A stretch of 64,000 nucleotides of DNA, taken from Hyphomicrobiales bacterium. GTDB taxonomy: Bacteria > Pseudomonadota > Alphaproteobacteria > MED-G09. How positions within the stretch are numbered: position 1 is the first letter of the stretch; every line of letters begins with the position of its first letter. Of this stretch, positions 10,197 through 18,482 are shown piece by piece. Under the pieces are notes generated by a model, which searched no databases, was not told the origin of the DNA, and saw only the letters and a program-made list of their open reading frames with translations. A program made the translations under genes and the position numbers. The stretch spans positions 35,570 to 99,569 of the forward strand of contig JAOLDG010000006.1 in NCBI GenBank assembly GCA_028339975.1, written 5' to 3'.

Positions 10197-10688
10197 TTGA
10201 AAAAAAATAATACACATCCTAGGAATGCAACACAACTTGGATGGTTTGTCTCTAAAATTACAAAATCTTTTTATAATAAACAAGGCTTTGCTCAAAATCA
10301 CATAATGGAAAATTGGAAAACAATAGTTGGCTCAAGTTTTTCTAATAACTCTATGCCTATTAAATTAAATATTAAAAAAACAGGTGGAATACTTACTATT
10401 GCTTGTGATGGCGGGGTAGCCACAGAACTAGAATATTTGAAAGAAGAGGTAATAGAAAAAATAAATTTATACTATGGTTTTAAAGCGGTAAATAAAATCC
10501 AATTTAAAAATCTTCCATTAGAAATAGAAAATGATGATAATAAAGAAGAATCGGCTTTAAAGAGTGACAAGAAAAACTCTTTTACGGATAATAATAGTGA
10601 ACTTTTTTCTTCCAAAGATAAAAGCCCTATAGAGAAAGCTCTTTTTAAATTAGAAAAGGCAGTTCTTAAGAGAAAAAATGAACTATAA
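10197..10688 (+). CDS. DUF721/DciA-family protein
   Basis: A 163-residue protein whose first 100 residues fit the DUF721 family: a helix ending NKQGFAQNHIMENWKTIVG, then short strands including GGILTIACDGGVATELEYLKEEVIEKIN. DciA-type members act as loaders or partners of the replicative helicase DnaB in bacteria without DnaC, so that is the likely role. The tail is lysine- and acid-rich and low in complexity. Translation must start at a TTG (10197), because an in-frame stop lies at 10185 and no ATG precedes the conserved part. It is followed by the dsbA-like gene after three bases. Confidence 0.8.
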   Translation: MKKNNTHPRNATQLGWFVSKITKSFYNKQGFAQNHIMENWKTIVGSSFSNNSMPIKLNIKKTGGILTIACDGGVATELEYLKEEVIEKINLYYGFKAVNKIQFKNLPLEIENDDNKEESALKSDKKNSFTDNNSELFSSKDKSPIEKALFKLEKAVLKRKNEL

Positions 10689-10691
10689 TAT

Positions 10692-11363
10692 ATGAACGAC
10701 TCAGTTAGGAATCTTAATATGAAAAGAAAAAATATAATTTTGTTAATTTCTGTTTCTGCCGTTTTTGCCATTCTTATTATGCTTTTGTCCAGTATGAATA
10801 ATAATGTAATCTTAAATGATCAAGATCTTCAGCTAGAGGTTACATCTTCTTATGGTGTCTCAAGAGATTTAGAGGGTGATCATGTGATTAGCATGGGAAA
10901 CCCTAAAAATACTATTATTGAGTACGCCTCAATGACATGCCCTCATTGTTCAGATTTTCACAATGAAATATTTCCAAAAATAAAATCTGATTTAATTGAT
11001 ACTGGAAAAGTTAAGTATATATTTAGAGACTTCCCCTTGGATCAATATGCTATGGCTGGCACATTAATAGCAAACTGCGTTGACGAAAGTAAATATTTTG
11101 ATGTTATAAATATTTTATTAAAGACTCAAAAAAAATGGATGCAAGATGGCTATCAAGGACTTCTATCTATAGCTAAAAACTTTGGATTATCAATTTCTGA
11201 GGTTGAAATATGCCTAAGTAATGAAAAATTAATAAGATTAATTGAGTCTAATATGAGTTTAGCTACGAATAGCTTCGGCATCAACGGTACCCCATCCGTC
11301 TTCGTAAATGGAAAGAAAATATCCTCTTTGGATTATCAAGAAATGTTAGCTGAAATTAAGTAA
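10692..11363 (+). CDS. DsbA-family thiol:disulfide oxidoreductase, membrane-anchored
   Basis: A 223-residue thioredoxin-fold protein. An N-terminal hydrophobic segment (about 14-32) probably anchors or exports it to the periplasm. The active site is C83-P-H-C86, the DsbA-like form, and the cis-proline loop reads GINGTPSVFVNG near residue 198. Such proteins introduce or shuffle disulfides in exported proteins. The start at 10692 is an ATG, and a second ATG at 10719 would shorten only the cytoplasmic tip. It lies just upstream of smc, as in many Alphaproteobacteria. Confidence 0.87.
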   Translation: MNDSVRNLNMKRKNIILLISVSAVFAILIMLLSSMNNNVILNDQDLQLEVTSSYGVSRDLEGDHVISMGNPKNTIIEYASMTCPHCSDFHNEIFPKIKSDLIDTGKVKYIFRDFPLDQYAMAGTLIANCVDESKYFDVINILLKTQKKWMQDGYQGLLSIAKNFGLSISEVEICLSNEKLIRLIESNMSLATNSFGINGTPSVFVNGKKISSLDYQEMLAEIK

Positions 11364-11372
11364 GAGGAAAAA

Positions 11373-14300
11373 GTGGATTTTAAAAAATTACGTATTTCAA
11401 ATTTCAAATCCTTTGTTGATCCTGTTGAGGTTAATATAGGAAAAGGATTGACTGGTGTTGTTGGGCCTAACGGTTGCGGTAAATCAAATCTTGTAGAAGC
11501 TCTTAGATGGGCAATGGGAGAAACATCATATAAATCAATGCGTACATCTTCTATGGATGATGTTATTTTTTCTGGAACAGAAAATAGACCTGCAAGAAAT
11601 TTTGCTGAGGTTTCATTAGTTCTTGATAATAAGGAAAGAAATGCTCCAAATGAATACAATAATGACGATATTGTTGAGGTTACTCGTAGAATAGAAAGGG
11701 AATCTGGTTCAGCATATAGAATTAATGGAAAGGATATAAGGGCCAGAGATGTCCAAATGCTTTTTGCAGATGTATCCACCGGAGCTAGGTCGCCTTCGTT
11801 AGTACGACAAGGCCAAATTGATGAGTTAATTAGTCAAAAGCCAGAGCAAAGAAGAAGAATTCTAGAGGAGGCAGCAGGTATATCAGGTTTTCATGTTAGG
11901 CGTCATGAGGCTGAGTTAAGGCTAAATGCTGCTCATACAAATCTTGAGCGTCTAGATGATGTTTTAAAGGAATTATCATCTCAAATGAGGTCTCTTAAAA
12001 AACAAGCTAGGGAAGCAAATAGATATAAATCCTTGTCTGAAGAAATTAGGAATGCTCAATCAGTTGTTTTGGCGGTAAAATATGAAACTGTCAACGAACA
12101 ACTAGATGAGTCAAAAAAACAATTTAATAATGCAATTAGAAAGCATCAAGAGGCGGTAAAAGAAGTTGCTTCACTAAATTCAAACGAAATTTCACTTCAA
12201 AGTGAGCTAGCACCGTTAAGAGAGAAGGTAACGGTAGATTCCGCAAAATTACAACGCTTACTAATTGAAATGGAGGGTTTAGACAAAGAGATTTTAAGAC
12301 AAAAAGAACGATCTGGTGAGCTGAGCAGATTCATAGATTCGACAACTTCTCAACTAGCTAGAGAAAATGATATTTTAAAAGATTTAAAGGATTTACTTTC
12401 AAGGCATGGCGATAATGAAATCAATATCAAAAGAAAGCAAGGTTTAGAAAACTCTATAAGTAATAGAGCAAATGATTTGATTAAAAATAATACCTTATTA
12501 AGTGATTTCTCTAATATTTATTCTAAGAAAGAAAATATTGAAAAAATTATAAGTTCAGGCAATGATTTAAAGCAAAATATTTTGTCTCAAATTAAAAGAG
12601 AAAACGATCTTCTGGCTGATTTAAGTATATCAATCGATAGCGATGCTGAGAAAAATACTATTAAGGAAAAAGAAAAGATCATTACTGAGGAGATAGAAAC
12701 TAAAGTTACTCATTTAAAAGAAAATGATGATTTTGTTAATAAAATGATTTCAATTTACTCTCAAAAAGAGACTCTAAGTAGAGTAATCGGGGCAAGTTTT
12801 AATACTAACGACTCTTTGATTGATGAGCTTAATGTTAAGCCAGGATATGAAAATGCATTAGACGCATTATTAGGCGATGAATTATATTATTCGATAAATG
12901 ATAAAGAGCCAGTATATTGGAAATCACTCGATGAGTTTGTTGATAATGCTGATCTTCCTGATGGGAGCGAAGCATTATCAAAATATGTAACTGGATCCTC
13001 AGCAATAAAAAGGCGTATTAGCCAAACAGGAATTGTAGCTAGAGAAAATGGAATAAAATTAATTTCCAAACTTAAATATGGGCAATGCCTTGTTTCAAAA
13101 GAAGGCGATTTATGGCGCTGGGATGGTTTAGTTGCTGCCTCAAAGTCATCAAGCTCTGCTGCCGAAAGGCTTCAAAATAGAAATCAACTTGAGGATATTC
13201 TTAAGACGATTGATGAGTTTGAAGAGAAATTCAAAAGTATTAATATAATTAAAGAAAAAAGTATAAAGATCCAAAATGATATTACTAATCTAAAAATAGA
13301 ACTTGATAGGGTTAATACTGAGATTAACAATAAAGTTAACCTGGATAAAAAAATATCTCTTTCAAAAGAGGAATTATCAAGCTTAAATTTAAGATTGGTT
13401 GATTTCAATAAGGATAGTTTAGAAAATCTAGAGCAGTTAGATGTTATTAATGCTTCAATTATTGACTTTGAAGCAAAATTTAAAACTATTGATAGCGTAA
13501 GGGACGAAAGTGAAAAAATTCAAGATGATATTACTAAATTCAAAATAGAATTAGACAGAATAAATTCTGAGATCAGCAATAAAGATGATTTGGATAAAAA
13601 AATACCTGAAACTGAGAATCAAATTTTAGAGCTTGATACTCGCTTAAAAAGCCTAAAGGATGAAAAATTAAAAATTATAGATCTACCTGATGAAGTTGAA
13701 AACAAAAAAAATTCATTACAAACCCTAATAGAGAAATCAAAGATTTTAAAATCATCTTCCGAGGATAATTTTATTAAATTAGAAAATCAGTTAAATGAAA
13801 TTAGAATTAAGGCAAAAGATGCTGCTGAAAAAGAAGCGCAAGCTCGAGAAACAGAGGGTAGATTGGAGATTTTTTCACAAAATAATAACGATAAAAGAAA
13901 GGAAGTTGAATCCCTAATCAATAAAGAACTTAATATAAATTTTGATGAATTGATAAAAATCATTAATTTTTCTGACGATAATCCTAGGCCTAGTGAAATA
14001 AATGCTGAACAAAATTATGAACGATTTAAGAATGAAAGAGAGCTTTTGGGGGGTGTTAACTTAAGAGCTGAATATGAATTAGATGATATTCAAGAGAGGT
14101 TTGATGAAACAAAATCAGAAAGAGAGGATTTAGATAAAGCAATTTCAGAGCTTAAGAAAGGAATTAGCGGACTTAATCAAGAGAGCAGAGAGCGAATGAA
14201 GCTTGCTTTTGAGAAAGTAAATTCTAAATTTCAAGAAGTTTTCAAAAAATTATTTGGCGGAGGAAGTGCTGAGTTAAATTTTGTAGACTCTGATGACCCT

Positions 14301-14672
14301 TTGGAGGCTGGCCTGGAAATGTTAGCTCAGCCACCTGGTAAAAAATTAAAATCAATGGACTCACTTTCAGGAGGTGAAAAGGCACTTACAGCAACCTCAT
14401 TGATATTTGCTGTATTTTTAACTAATCCATCTCCTATTTGTGTTCTTGACGAGGTTGACGCTCCGCTAGATGATGCAAATGTTGAGAGATTTTGTGACTT
14501 GATTGATGAGATGTCCAAAAGTGTAAATACAAGGTTTCTTATAATAACTCATCACGCCTTAACAATGTCTAGGATGGATAGGCTTTTCGGTGTTACTATG
14601 CAGGAAAAAGGAGTTAGCAAGCTTGTTTCAGTTGATTTAAGTACAGCAGAGAAATTCCGAAAGCTAGCTTAA
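11373..14672 (+). CDS. smc: Chromosome segregation ATPase SMC
   Basis: SMC dimers with ScpA/ScpB compact and segregate the chromosome. The N-terminal ATPase half has Walker A GPNGCGKSN (31-39). The hinge spans about residues 470-600. The C-terminal ATPase half has signature LSGGEKAL (from 998) and Walker B VLDEVDAPLDD near 1028. Start is GTG at 11373 after AGAGGAAAAA. Length (1099) is slightly under the usual 1150. The C-terminal coiled-coil arm holds two related segments, residues 614-661 and 697-744, exactly 83 residues apart and about 60% identical by hand count, which points to an internal duplication. Confidence 0.97.
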   Translation: MDFKKLRISNFKSFVDPVEVNIGKGLTGVVGPNGCGKSNLVEALRWAMGETSYKSMRTSSMDDVIFSGTENRPARNFAEVSLVLDNKERNAPNEYNNDDIVEVTRRIERESGSAYRINGKDIRARDVQMLFADVSTGARSPSLVRQGQIDELISQKPEQRRRILEEAAGISGFHVRRHEAELRLNAAHTNLERLDDVLKELSSQMRSLKKQAREANRYKSLSEEIRNAQSVVLAVKYETVNEQLDESKKQFNNAIRKHQEAVKEVASLNSNEISLQSELAPLREKVTVDSAKLQRLLIEMEGLDKEILRQKERSGELSRFIDSTTSQLARENDILKDLKDLLSRHGDNEINIKRKQGLENSISNRANDLIKNNTLLSDFSNIYSKKENIEKIISSGNDLKQNILSQIKRENDLLADLSISIDSDAEKNTIKEKEKIITEEIETKVTHLKENDDFVNKMISIYSQKETLSRVIGASFNTNDSLIDELNVKPGYENALDALLGDELYYSINDKEPVYWKSLDEFVDNADLPDGSEALSKYVTGSSAIKRRISQTGIVARENGIKLISKLKYGQCLVSKEGDLWRWDGLVAASKSSSSAAERLQNRNQLEDILKTIDEFEEKFKSINIIKEKSIKIQNDITNLKIELDRVNTEINNKVNLDKKISLSKEELSSLNLRLVDFNKDSLENLEQLDVINASIIDFEAKFKTIDSVRDESEKIQDDITKFKIELDRINSEISNKDDLDKKIPETENQILELDTRLKSLKDEKLKIIDLPDEVENKKNSLQTLIEKSKILKSSSEDNFIKLENQLNEIRIKAKDAAEKEAQARETEGRLEIFSQNNNDKRKEVESLINKELNINFDELIKIINFSDDNPRPSEINAEQNYERFKNERELLGGVNLRAEYELDDIQERFDETKSEREDLDKAISELKKGISGLNQESRERMKLAFEKVNSKFQEVFKKLFGGGSAELNFVDSDDPLEAGLEMLAQPPGKKLKSMDSLSGGEKALTATSLIFAVFLTNPSPICVLDEVDAPLDDANVERFCDLIDEMSKSVNTRFLIITHHALTMSRMDRLFGVTMQEKGVSKLVSVDLSTAEKFRKLA
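13212..13604 (+). repeat. Imperfect 249-base tandem duplication inside smc
   Basis: Copy one (13212-13355) and copy two (13461-13604) encode DEFEEKFKS...IELDRVNTEI...LDKKI and IDFEAKFKT...IELDRINSEI...LDKKI. The DNA is also clearly similar, for example GATATTACTAA in both. The offset is 249 bases, so the frame is kept. I count 29 identities in 48 residues. The segment after each copy is only weakly similar, so the conserved core is about 144 bases. Confidence 0.8.
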
Positions 14673-14707
14673 TAATATGTAATATATTTTCGTTATAGGT
14701 GATTATT

Positions 14708-15040
14708 TTGAATCCTAAGAATATGAAATTAGAAAATGAAGCAAATAAATCCTCTAAAAATACTTCTGATGTTATTGATCGTGTTAACAAAATAAAGTCT
14801 CAAGAAAGCTTAATTCGAACATCAGATAATATAGAAAAACGAGGAAAATCCCTAGGTTTAGCATTTCGATTAAGCACTGAACTTGTTTCAGGAATCGTAG
14901 TCGGAGGTGTTATGGGGTGGTCTATTGATAAGTGGCTAGGAACTAAACCATGGTTTCTTCTAATATTTTTTATTTTAGGTATTGCAGCAGGAATTATAAA
15001 TGTTATTAAGACTGCTAAGAGTATGAATAGTGAGTCTTAA
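14708..15040 (+). CDS. atpI: ATP synthase accessory protein AtpI
   Basis: A small membrane protein at the head of the F0 operon. A charged N-terminal part of about 60 residues is followed by two membrane segments (STELVSGIVVGGVMGWSIDK and PWFLLIFFILGIAAGIINV), the AtpI arrangement. AtpI-type proteins help assemble the c-ring or supply magnesium. Start choice is uncertain: the TTG at 14708 has AGGTG six bases upstream, a GTG at 14699 is in frame without a good ribosome-binding site, and an ATG at 14723 is also possible. atpB starts 16 bases after its stop. Confidence 0.82.
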   Translation: MNPKNMKLENEANKSSKNTSDVIDRVNKIKSQESLIRTSDNIEKRGKSLGLAFRLSTELVSGIVVGGVMGWSIDKWLGTKPWFLLIFFILGIAAGIINVIKTAKSMNSES

Positions 15041-15056
15041 TCTCAAAGGTTTATAA

Positions 15057-15830
15057 ATGGCTTCAGCAGAAAATTTAGATGGTCATCATGGCGCAGGATC
15101 CTTTCCTGCAGACCCAATGCACCAATTTGAAATTGCTAGATATGTAGATATTAATATCGGTGGTTTTGATTTGTCTTTTACTAACTCATCTTTATTTATG
15201 GTAATTGCTGTAACTCTTATAAGTTTTTTCTCTATATTTTTTGTTAGAAAACAAGCTCTCATTCCATCAAGGATGCAGTCACTTGTTGAGCTTTCTTATG
15301 AGTTTGTTTCAAATATGGTAAGACAAAACGTTGGACAAGAAGGAAAAAAATATTTTCCATTTATTTTTACAATATTTATGTTTGTTCTTTTTTTAAATAT
15401 GCTTGGTATGATGCCTTATAGCTTCACTGTTACAAGTCATATTGCCGTAACATTTGCATTAGCATTTTTAATATTTTTACTAGTAACTGTTGTTGGTTTT
15501 GTAAAGCATGGCTTAGGTTTTTTAGGCTATTTTGCTCCTAAGGGCGTCCCTGTTTTTATGTTACCTCTTCTTGTTATAATTGAAGTTATCTCATATTTTA
15601 CAAGACCAATTAGTCTTTCAGTAAGATTATTCGCTAATATGATGGCGGGTCATACAATGCTTAAAGTTTTTTCTGGTTTCGTAATTTCGATGGGAATTGC
15701 TGGCGGCTGGCTTCCTTTGGGTGTAATGGTTGCATTTACAGGTTTAGAAATACTAATTGCTTTTTTACAAGCGTATGTTTTTACAATTTTAACATGTATT
15801 TATTTAAATGATTCATTGCATATGCATTAG
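15057..15830 (+). CDS. atpB: F0F1 ATP synthase subunit a
   Basis: Subunit a forms the two half-channels that carry protons past the c-ring. The 257-residue protein has five or six membrane segments and the essential arginine R190 in ISLSVRLFANMMAGH. Other family features are the ending ILIAFLQAYVFTILTCIYL. AAGG lies upstream of the ATG. The order atpI-atpB-atpE-b'-b is the normal separate F0 operon of Alphaproteobacteria. The F1 genes are not in this window. Confidence 0.97.
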   Translation: MASAENLDGHHGAGSFPADPMHQFEIARYVDINIGGFDLSFTNSSLFMVIAVTLISFFSIFFVRKQALIPSRMQSLVELSYEFVSNMVRQNVGQEGKKYFPFIFTIFMFVLFLNMLGMMPYSFTVTSHIAVTFALAFLIFLLVTVVGFVKHGLGFLGYFAPKGVPVFMLPLLVIIEVISYFTRPISLSVRLFANMMAGHTMLKVFSGFVISMGIAGGWLPLGVMVAFTGLEILIAFLQAYVFTILTCIYLNDSLHMH

Positions 15831-15875
15831 GTTTTATTATAAACATTATTAACTAATTTAATTAAGGAGAATAAA

Positions 15876-16103
15876 ATGGAAGCAGAAGCAGCAAAATATA
15901 TAGGTGCTGGAATAGCATGTTTAGCTTTAGCAGGAGCTGGTATTGGTATCGGACTAATATTCAGTAGTTACTTGCAAGGAGCATTAAGGAATCCGAGCGC
16001 CGCACAAGCACAATTTCCTAATTTGCTTTTAGGGTTTGCTTTAGCAGAGGCTACTGGCCTTTTTGGTCTTTTAGTTGCCTTAATACTTCTGTTTGTTGTT
16101 TAG
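15876..16103 (+). CDS. atpE: F0F1 ATP synthase subunit c
   Basis: The 75-residue proteolipid makes the rotating ring. Two membrane helices flank the polar loop R38-N39-P40 that contacts F1, and the ion-binding carboxylate is E58 (GFALAEATGLFG). A glycine-rich first helix (AGAGIGIG) packs the ring. The position that supplies a glutamine ligand in sodium-dependent rings is isoleucine here, so proton coupling is more likely. A strong AAGGAG sits seven bases before the ATG, fitting the high expression this subunit needs. Confidence 0.97.
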   Translation: MEAEAAKYIGAGIACLALAGAGIGIGLIFSSYLQGALRNPSAAQAQFPNLLLGFALAEATGLFGLLVALILLFVV

Positions 16104-16118
16104 TAAGGGCTAGATTTA

Positions 16119-16598
16119 ATGCCTCAACTAGACTTTACAACATTTCTACCTCAACTTTTTTGGCTTTTTTTAAGTCTTTCTGTACTCTACGTAGTTCTAT
16201 CAAGAATTGCTTTACCAAGGATTTCAGATGTTATTGAGGAAAGAAAAGATACTATTACAGATGATTTAGATGAGGCTAAATCCCTCTCTTTAGAGGCCGA
16301 GGGTGTTGTAGAGGATTTGCGAATAAAAATTGAAGAAGCAAAGCTACAATCGCAAAAGAATTTGATGACTGAAAGACAAAAAAGCTTAGAAAAAATTTCT
16401 TTAAAAAGAAAAGAATTTGAAGATAAGGCTTTGAAAGATATCACCTCATCAGAAAATACAATAACTGAAAGTAAGCATTCAGCATTAAAGGATATATCTC
16501 TTGTTGCCGAAGATATTGCTGAAGAAATGCTTAATAATCTTTTTATAAAGAAAGTTGAAAAGAAAGATTTAAGCAAGTTCTCAAAAAATCTAAATTAA
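16119..16598 (+). CDS. atpF': F0F1 ATP synthase subunit b' (AtpG/AtpF2)
   Basis: One of two b-type stator subunits. The start MPQLDFTTFLPQLFWLF is typical of the b' subunit of Alphaproteobacteria and cyanobacteria. A single N-terminal membrane helix is followed by a long charged coiled coil (ISDVIEERKDTITDDLDEA and onward) that would pair with subunit b to hold the F1 head. Length 159 is normal. The gene follows atpE by 15 bases and precedes b by 12 bases. Confidence 0.93.
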   Translation: MPQLDFTTFLPQLFWLFLSLSVLYVVLSRIALPRISDVIEERKDTITDDLDEAKSLSLEAEGVVEDLRIKIEEAKLQSQKNLMTERQKSLEKISLKRKEFEDKALKDITSSENTITESKHSALKDISLVAEDIAEEMLNNLFIKKVEKKDLSKFSKNLN

Positions 16599-16610
16599 GG
16601 ATAACTTTTA

Positions 16611-17090
16611 ATGTTTGATGCAACTTTTTTCGTAGCCGTTTCATTTTTTCTTTTTGTAGGTTTTGTTGTTTGGGCTGGTTTTCCTACTCTAGTATTAAAT
16701 GCATTAGATGAAAGATCTGAAGCTATCCAAAAGGAACTTGACGAAGCCAGAATTCTTCATGAAGAGGCCCAGTCACTTTTAGCTAAAGAAAAAAGAAAGC
16801 TTGAGAAATGTGATGAAGAGGTTCAAGAAATTTTAAAAAGAGCCTCTGATCAAGCCCTAATTTTAGCGGAAGATTCTAAGAAAGCTCTTAAAGAGGAAAT
16901 TCAAAGAAAGCAAAAGCAAGCTGATTTAAAAATTTCACAAGCAAGAGACGAGGCTATTAGAGAAGTTAGATCAAAAGCTACTGATTTATCAGTCATAATT
17001 GCTCGAGAATATCTTAAAGAAAATATTGATGATAAAATATCATCTGATTTGATAGATAATAGTATTGAAGAATTAAAAAGAAATCTTTGA
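16611..17090 (+). CDS. atpF: F0F1 ATP synthase subunit b
   Basis: The second b-type stator subunit, 159 residues, with one N-terminal membrane helix (FFVAVSFFLFVGFVVWAG) and a long coiled coil rich in E, K and A. The sequence VLNALDERSEAIQKELDEA aligns with the region just after the membrane helix in alphaproteobacterial b. It ends the F0 operon. Its stop codon directly abuts the stop of the oppositely oriented moaB, with no bases between. Confidence 0.93.
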   Translation: MFDATFFVAVSFFLFVGFVVWAGFPTLVLNALDERSEAIQKELDEARILHEEAQSLLAKEKRKLEKCDEEVQEILKRASDQALILAEDSKKALKEEIQRKQKQADLKISQARDEAIREVRSKATDLSVIIAREYLKENIDDKISSDLIDNSIEELKRNL

Positions 17091-17621
17091 CTAGATATCT
17101 TCCTTAAGTCTCGGAAGTATATCAACAAAATTGCATGGCTTATGTCTGCTGTCTAATTGGTGTAAAAGAATTTCATCCCAACCATCCTTTACAGCGCTAG
17201 GAGACCCAGGAAGAGCAAAGATAAATGTCTCTTTTAAGATCCCTGCTGTAGCTCTTGATTGTATAGTTGATGTGTTTATTTTACCAAAAGATATTTGATG
17301 GAATATTGTTGAAAATCCAGAAATAGTTTTTTCAAAAATCTCCTCTAACGCCTCTGGTGTTACATCAGTTTCGGTTAAACCAGTTCCTCCAGATGTTATT
17401 ATGACGTCAACTTCTTTATTGCTGGACCAGCGAGTTACAATTTTCTTAATAGAATCTTTATTATCTTTCGTTATGTCTCTCTCAAATAATTTATGACCAA
17501 AACTTAAAATTCTTTCCTCCAACACATCACCTGACTTATCGTTTGACAAATTTCTTGAACTAGAAATAGTCAGTATACAAATATTAAGTTTTTTAAATTC
17601 CAATATATTATTTTCCTTCAT
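17091..17621 (-). CDS. moaB: Molybdenum cofactor biosynthesis protein MoaB
   Basis: A 176-residue member of the MoaB/MogA family, which adenylylates molybdopterin before molybdenum insertion. The substrate-binding motifs VIITSGGTGLTETDVTPEAL and FALPGSPSAVKDGWDEIL are clear, and the length fits MoaB. The start ATG follows directly on the stop of the upstream glycosylase-like gene (TAGATG), so the two are likely translated from one message. No other molybdenum cofactor gene is in the window. Confidence 0.93.
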   Translation of the reverse strand: MKENNILEFKKLNICILTISSSRNLSNDKSGDVLEERILSFGHKLFERDITKDNKDSIKKIVTRWSSNKEVDVIITSGGTGLTETDVTPEALEEIFEKTISGFSTIFHQISFGKINTSTIQSRATAGILKETFIFALPGSPSAVKDGWDEILLHQLDSRHKPCNFVDILPRLKEDI

Positions 17622-18383
17622 CTATAGTAATTCCTCAATTTTGTCTTTTAAGTTTAGAACATCTTTCCAAGTTTCCCTCTTATACTCCGGTCTCCTTATC
17701 AAGAACCCTGGATCGAGAAGTGTTAAGCAAGGTAAAGACTGTTCTCCCAATATATAATTTAACCATTTTCCTCTTTTCTTCATCATTCCATCATCATCAT
17801 CTAATAAATACTTTAATGGGTCTGAGCCAAGAAGAATGAGAATTTTAGGATTAATAATTTCAATATGTTTTTTTAATATCGGCAATAGAGTATTTTTTTC
17901 ATCTAAAGTGAGATTTCTTTCACCAGGGATTTTCCAAGGTATAACCGGAGTTATATAAACTGAAGATCTTAAAAGACCAGCTGCAGAAAGAATATTATTA
18001 AAAAGTTCCCCATTTTTTTCAACAAGTGGTTTTCCAAGATTATCCTCGATTGAATCAGGGATATTTGAAATGACCATAATATTAGAACTACTATCCCCAT
18101 CAGAAAATATTAAATTTTTTGATGATTTTTGAAGATTACAGAAATTATTTTCTTTTAAATTTTTTTTTAATTCTTCTAATGTTTTAATAGTCTTTAATTC
18201 ATCATTCAAAGAATTATTTTCAAATATCTCAGAAGATTTTGAGGAATTCTCATTTGTATGATTTTGGTTATTACCCTCTTCTTGATAGAGCTTATTATTT
18301 GGATTATCTCCTATAGTAACATCAATACCTGCTTCAATTTGCCATTTGAGATCATCTAAAAGTTTACGCATATTAAGTATCAT
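17622..18383 (-). CDS. Uracil-DNA glycosylase family 4-like protein with altered motifs
   Basis: A 253-residue protein related to the uracil-DNA glycosylases common in Alphaproteobacteria: KWQIEAGIDVTIGDNP at the start, NLIFSDGD, EDNLGKPLVEKNGELFNNIL, VYITPVIPWKIPGERN and FLIRRPEYKRETW all align by eye. The active-site block usually reading GEAPG is S106-N-I-P-D110, and the usual HP motif is D224-P225. Only two cysteines (82 and 219) are present, so a four-cysteine iron-sulfur cluster is unlikely. It may have changed or lost activity. Residues 30-75 are a low-complexity N/E/S linker. Another start (18371) is possible. Confidence 0.75.
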   Translation of the reverse strand: MILNMRKLLDDLKWQIEAGIDVTIGDNPNNKLYQEEGNNQNHTNENSSKSSEIFENNSLNDELKTIKTLEELKKNLKENNFCNLQKSSKNLIFSDGDSSSNIMVISNIPDSIEDNLGKPLVEKNGELFNNILSAAGLLRSSVYITPVIPWKIPGERNLTLDEKNTLLPILKKHIEIINPKILILLGSDPLKYLLDDDDGMMKKRGKWLNYILGEQSLPCLTLLDPGFLIRRPEYKRETWKDVLNLKDKIEELL

Positions 18384-18482
18384 TTATTTAAATAGTATAT
18401 TAATTTATTATTTATAATATAAATAGTATTTATTAATTATATCAGTTTCATTTGATTATCAAACTATGTTAAATGTTAAAAC

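Noticed and set aside
11336..11779. A 147-codon reverse frame over the start of smc
   Set aside because: It is opposite the highly conserved ATPase head of SMC and has no supporting features.
15876..16103. A sodium-coupled c-ring, because E58 is followed closely by a threonine
   Set aside because: The glutamine ligand needed in the first helix of known sodium rings is isoleucine here, so proton coupling is the simpler reading.
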